A DNA stretch of 64,000 nucleotides from Gnomoniopsis sp. IMI 355080 (taxonomy: Eukaryota; Ascomycota; Sordariomycetes; Diaporthales; Gnomoniaceae): positions 42,615-106,614 of the forward strand of contig JAPEVC010000123.1 in assembly GCA_027946555.1 (NCBI GenBank). The letters are read 5' to 3'. Shown one piece after another: positions 57,476 to 64,000 of the stretch (position 1 is its first letter; every line of letters starts with the position of its first letter). The notes under the pieces were generated by a model. That model was not told the origin of the DNA. It did no database searches and saw only the letters and a program-made list of their open reading frames with translations. The position numbers were made by a program, and so were the translations under genes.

Positions 57476-60400
57476 AGCAATAATGGATAGAGGGAATCTT
57501 CGCAATGTGGGTATCTCACGATGCAGGCTTGAATGCGCCGACGCATCGTAAAGTTGGTTTCTATTGCCAAGACATCGAGTCCTTTATATATTTTACATAT
57601 ATGGAAGTGTATGCCTTCCCAGATCGCCATGTCTTCCTAGGATACGCACGGTTGTCCTCCCTGGTCATGGACAAAACGGCACCTGGACATGTCGTCGTAA
57701 GCACATAGCCTTCAAGGAAGTCTGGAGGCACAACTTAGTCGAATTGAATCTCGCTTTGATGCGGCAGTGCCACCGAAACGGAAGTCGACTGCCGGTCCTG
57801 CAGAGCCAAGTGAGCATGGCTGGCATTCCCACGTTGGCTCACGACTCCACTAGGAAGTGGAATAAGTGCTCACGAGATGTTTGACTCGGGGTAGATGGCT
57901 ATAGTGACCAGTCGGGCCGGCTTTTTGCAAAAGGCACATGCCAGTCAGTCATGAATCTGATGGAAGGATTGGGTGGTGTGTATTCCCAGGTAGGTAGGTA
58001 ACCCTCAGCTTATGGTTTGAATTAGACTTATTTGCAGAGATCGAAAAGGGAGCGGTGAGTGGGACGAACAAAATTCTCACTGCCACTATTGAGAAAGTAC
58101 ATTAGGGCTAAATGATAAAATGGTTAGTTATGGCAAGGTACAGGTATGAGCACGGGACGTGCGTTGAGTTCCTGAAGTACTATGTATAGTACTATGACAT
58201 CTTGAAGATCCTTGCATTGCATCTGTTGTCATTCGGAAAATACTTGCCGCGCTGTGAGTGGTCGAGGATAGGGAATTGCGTGCCATGAGGCCCAGTTGGG
58301 CAAATCCGGGGTAAAGCCATGTGATCCATGCCACCATCACAGAACGTTGAGGTAGCAGAACACTCGGTCACCTAAGTAAACAGATTGACAAACTTGGAGA
58401 ATTGTGGGTGTCTGCTGTCCAGAATTCTGTGACGATCACATTGATGCACCTTTGGTTCATCACCTGAGCGGCCCAAGACCACCTAGTTCATCTGCATAAC
58501 GTTGCATTCGAATTGCCGGCATAGCCATCTAATGTAGACATTGGATGAACTACCGGCATGCTAGTCATGTTGGAAAGAACAATTAGAAACTTGCGTTTGT
58601 GTCCTGCAAATATCGATGATTTTTGTGAAGTAGAATATGCAGACACATGCCGCTTCTCTACAGGTAGACCTCAATAGTAGACACATGACACATATAGAGC
58701 CGAGAGTCTCTTTCTATGTGGCCAAGCATGCTTCTCATCAGCAATTACAATTGCTAAGTTGAAGATGTGAACTCCAAGCATGATAAAAAAACATGTGCTT
58801 ACTTACGTACTGGTACCTCGCAATAGATCCCGGGCCTTTCGTTGATAGAATGGCTATGAAACATATATCTACAATACCTTCAGGCTGCATTCCCTTTGAA
58901 GCATTCCACATCTATGTATGTACAATAATGACGCCATGTCTATTTAGTAGTGGGTTGTTGGCATCTGACTGCCGCGCCCAAATCTTGGAATTCGGGTGGT
59001 ATCCATTTCCAGGTTTTATGTCGGTGCGTGCGTTCGCTTCCACCGACAACGCAAAAAAGGAATCTAGACTCTCTCGCGTCATGCGTATGTGCACTCCATT
59101 TGTCCCTGTTCCCCGTCTACCGTCTGAGCATGGTGAATCGGCCTTACTTTTTCACCCTTCGGCATGGGACGAGCACCAGAGAAATCTCCGCCTCATTTGA
59201 GGGAGAGCAGTCTCTTTGGCTTGAGCGTAGTCCCCTGTTTTCTTCCCTTGTCACGGTTGCCATCCGTATGAACGCGCCGCTGCTGAGCAATAGTACTCCT
59301 GCTGCGGCACGACGAATGGCCGGACCAATCAGGTTGGCTCGTGGGACCCGAGGGCTCCAAAGACGACACAGCATATTCATTATTCACATTCGCATCGTAT
59401 ACATAGATCAACAGTGTATCAATAATCCGGCGGGGTATGATGCCATCGCCGTCACCGTTATTACATCTTCTTCTGCCCCAGTCCTGTTGCCGCTGTTTGG
59501 CTCAAGCGTTGCATCAAGCACTCTGGCTCCGTAGCTTGCAAACGAGACAATATACTAGTCCTACGTACTATTAAGCTATCGCGGTGTGGCTGTTGACCAA
59601 GGCCATACCCACACAATGTACGCGGACCTATCACCTTGTCAAGCCGTCACTCCGATCACGCTGCCAGCTTATGTTTGGAAGTTAGCTTCCTCCTTTCAGT
59701 GATGTTATATATTGAGAAGATGACAGGTCCCCGTCCAGGGCAGGACAATGAGCTCCTTAAGCCATAGTACTCCACTCCGTAATCAGATTCTTGAGAGGAT
59801 ACCTGGGTACTAGGTCACTCATTGAAAGATGGACGACTGTGCCACCACCATCACCGAAATCGAGGCACAAGCAATGGGACTATAGGGTTTCTACGGCTCA
59901 TGAAAACGTCAAGTCATCCAATCCTCGTTGTAGTTAGTGCTTATTTCGGTGTGTATATCGTGAGTGGCTCACTTCGGCAAGTTCGAAGACGTCAACCGAG
60001 CACTAGTCTGGTAGGACAACAAAATGCGTCCAAGCCAGATGGCCTGAGAGCTACTCTACCGGAGAACTTCACGAGGAAATTTGGAAAAGTTTTGGAAGAA
60101 TTAAAGCGTTCTTCAAGTCCGAAGTCAACAAATCATTTCAGAATGGTACCTGGCCCTATAGATGCCTTGCACAAAATATTACTATACTATTTGAAGCATC
60201 TGGTCAACCGAGACACGCTACTTCTGTGTAACAGATTCCGATTTCAAATTTTGAGTAAATGTATACATGAATCAAGTCGAAACAGACCGTAAGCTAGGTA
60301 TGGTATTGTAAGGCTTGATAGATGTACACCTGGACATGTGGGCTGCGTACCTAGGTACGGTTCTAGTTTCTAAAGCATGGTACACATGAACGGCCGCGTG

Positions 60401-61068
60401 GATTGCAGGTATTGAGGTGCAACAGTTTGTTCCAATACAGAGACAAGATAATAGTACAGTTACCAAGAAACAAAAACCTACTGTATAATTCTTCTGCAGT
60501 CCTGATGCGTTGCCCACCTCCTCTCCCTTGAGGCGATACTGATAGAACGGTCTCAGCGCCCCTTGTATCTTTTCAAAGCGTCAAGCCTACCATTTTACTC
60601 TGGTGATCATGTTCATAAATACCCAGTGTCCATTTTTCACGTTGAAGCTCGCCTCATGCTAACACATTAGAGCAACTTATTGGAGCCTACGGAAGCCTTA
60701 CCTATATAGATATTCGCTTTGTCGAGTATCAGTCGAGTGAATTCGAATCACCCCAGCTAAACCGCCCGTGGGATGACGCGCCAGGATGTGCGTCGGTGAA
60801 ATCAGGACGTTGTAAAAGGCAGAACGTATTACAATGATATGGTAACTTCTGGAAATCTTCCCTAAAGGTGCAATGTTTTAAGAAAATTACACGACGCGAA
60901 GCGTGAAGTTCGCTGATGGTGGTCGCAGGGATCAGTCAGCTGTGACCCCTGTCAAGCCTCAAGAAGCCTGTAACGATGACGTTGGTCAGCTTTCCACGCT
61001 TCGAGATTCTCAACCTCGACAACACAACATATCACTTCACTCATTACAACGTCTGGGAAAGCTCGAAA
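57476..61068. other. Gene-poor stretch of 3.6 kb
   Basis: The longest gap in the window. The first few hundred bases are the GH43 promoter. A GGTA repeat lies at about 57990-58002 and a perfect 12-bp palindrome GTACCTAGGTAC at 60347-60358. Open frames near 58793-59534 show no recognisable domain. No transposase or terminal repeat was found. Confidence 0.5.
59900..60292 (+). CDS. Possible small orphan protein
   Basis: An ATG-initiated frame of 130 residues begins MKTSSHPILVVVSAYFGVYI, which could be a signal peptide or anchor. The rest is basic with NFTRKFGKVLEELKRSSS and a short hydrophobic helix DALHKILLYYLKHLVN. No family is recognised, and there is no splicing evidence or neighbour to support it. 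Chance is a real possibility in a region this gene-poor. Confidence 0.2.
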   Translation: MKTSSHPILVVVSAYFGVYIVSGSLRQVRRRQPSTSLVGQQNASKPDGLRATLPENFTRKFGKVLEELKRSSSPKSTNHFRMVPGPIDALHKILLYYLKHLVNRDTLLLCNRFRFQILSKCIHESSRNRP

Positions 61069-61581
61069 ATGTCTCCATCAAGGGGCGAAGCATCAGCCGT
61101 TGTCGCTCCCAGTGAAATCGATACCGACACTAAAGCCAACATCCGCTCTTCCTCGGCTCTGTACAACGCCAAACGCTCCCTGCATTACCTTTTCGCACCC
61201 GACTCGCCCAACGCGCCACGACCTGCGCACCTGCGAACGCGCGCTCTGTTGAGATCCCTGCGCTACATCGGCATCTTCGTCTTTTGGCGCATTGTCCGCT
61301 ATGCAAAATACGCACTGGTTGGCTCGGTGGTAGCCGCACTTGGCGCGTCAGCATTTGGAGGGGCGCTGTCCGGTGCTGCTTTTCTGGTTGCACCTCCAAC
61401 GGTACTGACGAGCGTTGGTATTGGAACAATATGGGCCATGGGGAAATGGGGCTTTCGAAAGATGAAGGTCAAGGATAGAGTTGGAGTGATGGCGGTGGAG
61501 GAGGTGGAGGGGAGTAAGAAAGCCACACATGTGGATGGCAGCTGGAGGAACGTTCAGGGACCTAGGGCCACGCCTTGGTAG
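61069..61581 (+). CDS. Small fungal membrane protein of unknown function
   Basis: Single exon. From the ATG at 61069 it gives 170 residues starting MSPSRGEASAVVAPSEIDTD. An upstream in-frame ATG at 60976 would add 31 residues of unlike composition. After a basic segment (LYNAKRSLHYLFAPDSP, LRTRALLRSLRYIG) there are two or three hydrophobic helices: IGIFVFWRIVRYAKYALV, a small-residue helix VGSVVAALGASAFGGALSGA, and FLVAPPTVLTSVGIGTIWAM. The tail is charged (KWGFRKMKVKDRVGVMAVEE). The Gly/Ala-rich helix and basic N-terminus would suit a mitochondrial or ER membrane location. I do not recognise the family. Confidence 0.65.
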   Translation: MSPSRGEASAVVAPSEIDTDTKANIRSSSALYNAKRSLHYLFAPDSPNAPRPAHLRTRALLRSLRYIGIFVFWRIVRYAKYALVGSVVAALGASAFGGALSGAAFLVAPPTVLTSVGIGTIWAMGKWGFRKMKVKDRVGVMAVEEVEGSKKATHVDGSWRNVQGPRATPW

Positions 61582-62842
61582 TGACTTCTATCAAATTTTT
61601 GAAATCCCTCAATACTTTAGGATGATAGTGTTATGAAGAGGTTGGAGGCTTTCAAAACAGTCAAGCTACCTCCTTAGATCCCCAGGAGGCTAGAGAGCGA
61701 CCCAATGATGAGCTGGCAGATGCCGAATAGTGACTGAAAGTGCTTAGTATGTTCATTTAGGGGATTTTGAGACATAACAGTACCACGATAAGCTGTTACA
61801 CGTCACCTTCCTTGGTCTTGAATGTGGGCTATGGCACTGGGTGGGTGGGTTTTCGGTTAGCAGCACAGCAACCAACTGAGATGCAGTAGACATCACATAC
61901 AATGCTCGTTCGAAACTCTAGGTATCAACATCCCTAGCTTTCTGCCTAAGCCTGACTCTCAGATTAGTTTCAAGTCGAATTGTTCAGATTCAACTCAGTC
62001 AAAATCCTCACAGAAGAGGGACACGGCCCCATCCATGAGAAACCATCCTTGACAACCCTGCAAAAGTGTAGGCTCAACAAGAATTACGTCCGTAGCGTAT
62101 GGAGGTGGCGGGTTTGAATTTCAGCTCGCCGCATCTTCAAGCAAAACTGTCGTGTTCCGTTGTCATTTCTGAGTATTCGGCCAATATCAAAGATGCTGCA
62201 TTTCTGGCTTACCTACAGCCACTGGCTCAATACAACTTGCCCCAAGCGCGCGGTGGCGTAGAGGGGGGACAGGCGTTTTTTGACAATCACTGCAACTAAG
62301 TACCAGCTTCCGGTATTGCACTACAATGAAAGAAACCGGAGTCCTGTTATACCAAGTAGGAGGGATAATAAAAGGTAAACCCTGTTGGTGACTTCGCGGC
62401 GTTTGGCAAGGTCAGGAAGTCTCCCGCGATCTTCCTTGAATGAATCTGCGGATTGTTCCGATCAGCCAATCCGCGCGTAGTTGGTGCCCTAATTGGGAAA
62501 GTGGAACTTCAGCTGCACTTACACACTACCTAGGTGGGTAAATACACGAGGCGAATGGACTGCCTCAATAAAGGTACCACACTATTTGACTATAGTAATA
62601 GGTCGCTCGTCGGCTAAGATATGTAAAGACTTCTCAGCCATGCAACATACCAAAATTCGAGGACAATTTGAGTAATTTGAGCCCGTTTTTACTATCTGCC
62701 TTCAGAGCCTTGCAAATTTCACAAGTCCAGACCGTGGGAGGCTAAATTTAACCTTGCCCTGAACCATCTGTCAATTTACACTTGCCGCCCATCTCTCTCC
62801 ACGAACCCCCCCCCCCAACAAAAAATTAGAAATAAAACATCT
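61582..62842. other. 1.3 kb intergenic region
   Basis: Holds a TACCTAGGTG site at 62527-62536 and a run of 11 C at 62806-62816 just past the SAM gene stop. A 66-codon frame near 62099 has no support. Confidence 0.5.
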
Positions 62843-63418
62843 TCAAACCAGTGGTGCCACATTTACATCTGCCAAGAACATGGCCTTCACCACGTCCAGA
62901 TTCCAGCTTGGCAGCTGAAGATATGGCTGAATGGCGAAGAAGTCGGCAAACCTGCTTTCCATCCCAGGGTCTGCCGTGTTAGGAGGATAGTAGTTGATCA
63001 CATTGTGTGGTATAAGCACAAAATGTTGCGGAGCGAAAGAGTTGGCAGAATTGCTTTGCCTCACTGGCATGGTTGGAGGGGAGTTCCCGGTCACATTGTC
63101 TGATGTAACCTCCAGCTCCTCTTCCTCTGGAATCCGACCGAGAAGCTCAATCAACAGGTCTCTAGCACCCTGGGCTGTAATTCCCAGCTGCTCGAGACGC
63201 TTGTTGTCGAGCTTCTTCATCTGTTTATATTCCAGATGCTTCAACATATCCAAGTACTTGTGGAGACGGTATGCCTTCAACCAACATGTAAAGTGGGAAA
63301 GCAGATCTGGATCGGCCGGATCATGTCGCGTGTTGGTTTTGGCATTCTTTTTGGCAAAGATGTGCCGGTGCCGCTCACACCGAACAATGCCATTTTCAGG
63401 TACCTTGAGGAGTTTCAT
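62843..63418 (-). CDS. SAM-domain protein resembling the Smaug/Vts1 RNA-binding type
   Basis: Single exon of 191 residues from the ATG at 63418. Residues 38-95 form a SAM domain. SHFTCWLKAYRLHKYLDMLK and KLDNKRLEQLGITAQGARDL match the RLHKY and LGARRK positions of Vts1/Smaug SAM domains, which bind stem-loop Smaug recognition elements in mRNA and recruit deadenylases. The RLHKY part is intact, but GARRK has become GARDL, so one basic contact is missing. The N-terminus (CERHRHIFAKKNAKTNTRH) is strongly basic. The C-terminal 90 residues match nothing I know. At 191 residues it is far shorter than Vts1 proteins (about 500-650), so it is a paralogue or a fragment. The opposite-strand frame of 163 codons is a shadow. 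Confidence 0.65.
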   Translation of the reverse strand: MKLLKVPENGIVRCERHRHIFAKKNAKTNTRHDPADPDLLSHFTCWLKAYRLHKYLDMLKHLEYKQMKKLDNKRLEQLGITAQGARDLLIELLGRIPEEEELEVTSDNVTGNSPPTMPVRQSNSANSFAPQHFVLIPHNVINYYPPNTADPGMESRFADFFAIQPYLQLPSWNLDVVKAMFLADVNVAPLV

Positions 63419-63890
63419 TGTTAGCAATGTCCTTAGCAGACTTAGCGGAGTGGTAATACACCAAGAAAAGGGAAGAAGCAGCTAGTATCATCACCACATA
63501 AATCGATTGGCACAGATACAGCGTGGGTTTGTACCGCGGAACGCATGTGCAGTGGGTAAAAAATGCCTAGTAAAGGACCCGTTCAATGACATCCATGGAT
63601 GGACACAGATATGTAATTGAGGACACGTCAAAACTTTCCCTGAAAAGTACGGCAATGTGGGAGGACGTTTCAGCGCGCCATCTGGACTCGTAGAGTAGCG
63701 TCTAGCTGCTTAGGTAGTCTCGCAGGCCTCGAGGGTATACAAGGGAGCTCATCTGCGGCACATGACTTTGCCAGGAGATGAGGAGACAGCCTCGGAGGCG
63801 CGTGCTTCACGGCCATGAAAGACTGTACACAGCCATTTCTCCTTGACTGGTGCCTCATTGGGCGCTTCATATATGCCAGACGACATAAAT
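63419..63890. other. Upstream of the SAM-domain gene
   Basis: Presumed promoter of the minus-strand SAM gene. No further gene is supported before the terminal repeats. Confidence 0.45.
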
Positions 63891-64000
63891 GACACAGCAT
63901 GACACAGCATGACAGAGAGACAGAGAGACAGAGAGACAGAGAGACAGAGAGACAGAGAGACAGAGAGACAGAGAGACAGAGAGACAGAGAGACAGAGAGA
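63891..64000. repeat. Microsatellite (GACAGAGA)n at the right edge
   Basis: Two copies of GACACAGCAT (63891-63910) run into a perfect tandem array of the 8-mer GACAGAGA from 63911 to the last base, at least 11 copies. It continues beyond the window, so the true length is unknown. Confidence 0.97.

Noticed and set aside
57964..58010. GGTA repeat as a telomere-like or transposon end
   Set aside because: Only about three GGTA units (near 57990-58002), with no matching inverted terminal repeat or target duplication found.
58793..59534. Overlapping frames of 135 and 194 codons
   Set aside because: No recognisable domain in any frame, and competing frames on both strands of similar length.
1..64000. 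Search for CRISPR arrays, prokaryotic operons or phage
   Set aside because: The window is eukaryotic. Intron-containing genes and the absence of spaced direct repeats rule these out.

Overview
The window looks like nuclear DNA of a filamentous ascomycete (Pezizomycotina). Genes are split by short introns of about 50-100 nt with GTRNGT-type donors and CTRAY-type branch sites. The families present are typical of moulds: a WSC-domain secreted protein, a TMEM16 scramblase/channel, a CE16 acetylesterase, a GH43 arabinanase, a KTR mannosyltransferase, a Git3-like GPCR, a microsomal P450 and an HR1-C2-C1-kinase protein kinase C. I cannot place it in a class or order from the sequence alone. All exon boundaries below were derived by hand from splice signals, phase and family similarity, and each multi-exon model sums to a whole number of codons.

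Layout. 0.7-9.6 kb, all on the minus strand: WSC protein, a fungal SH3-domain protein, TMEM16 protein, MDR-type oxidoreductase. 10.3-16.3 kb (+): HIR3, the large TPR subunit of the HIR histone chaperone. 17.4-21.1 kb (-): cytochrome b5/FMN 2-hydroxyacid dehydrogenase (CYB2-like), then a CE16 SGNH esterase. 21.9-22.4 kb (+): small VOC/glyoxalase-fold protein. 25.0-31.6 kb (+): GPCR, a stretch with decayed coding fragments, then a P450. 33.7-36.3 kb (+): a proline-rich protein of unknown function and RNA polymerase III subunit Rpc37. 37.1-39.8 kb (-): PAT1. 41.6-48.4 kb: KTR mannosyltransferase (+), mitochondrial uS12 (-), acyl-CoA dehydrogenase (+), amidohydrolase-2 family enzyme (-). 50.4-57.5 kb: PKC1 (+), She9/Mdm33 (-), GH43 (-). 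57.5-64.0 kb is gene-poor, with a small membrane protein (+), a Smaug/Vts1-like SAM-domain protein (-) and an 8-bp microsatellite running off the right edge.

The window is mostly housekeeping genes (chromatin, Pol III, mRNA decay, cell-wall integrity, glycosylation, mitochondria) interspersed with accessory secreted and oxidative enzymes. There is no polyketide synthase, NRPS or terpene cyclase, so the P450 is not part of a visible biosynthetic cluster. The more unusual observations are a SAM-domain protein with a partly altered RNA-binding signature, a GPCR with a very large first intracellular loop, a HIR3 gene whose first coding exon is only the start codon, two inferred GC-AG introns, a stop-free 54-nt intron in PKC1, a poorly characterised fungal SH3 architecture, and a recurrent TACCTAGGTA-type palindrome in intergenic DNA.
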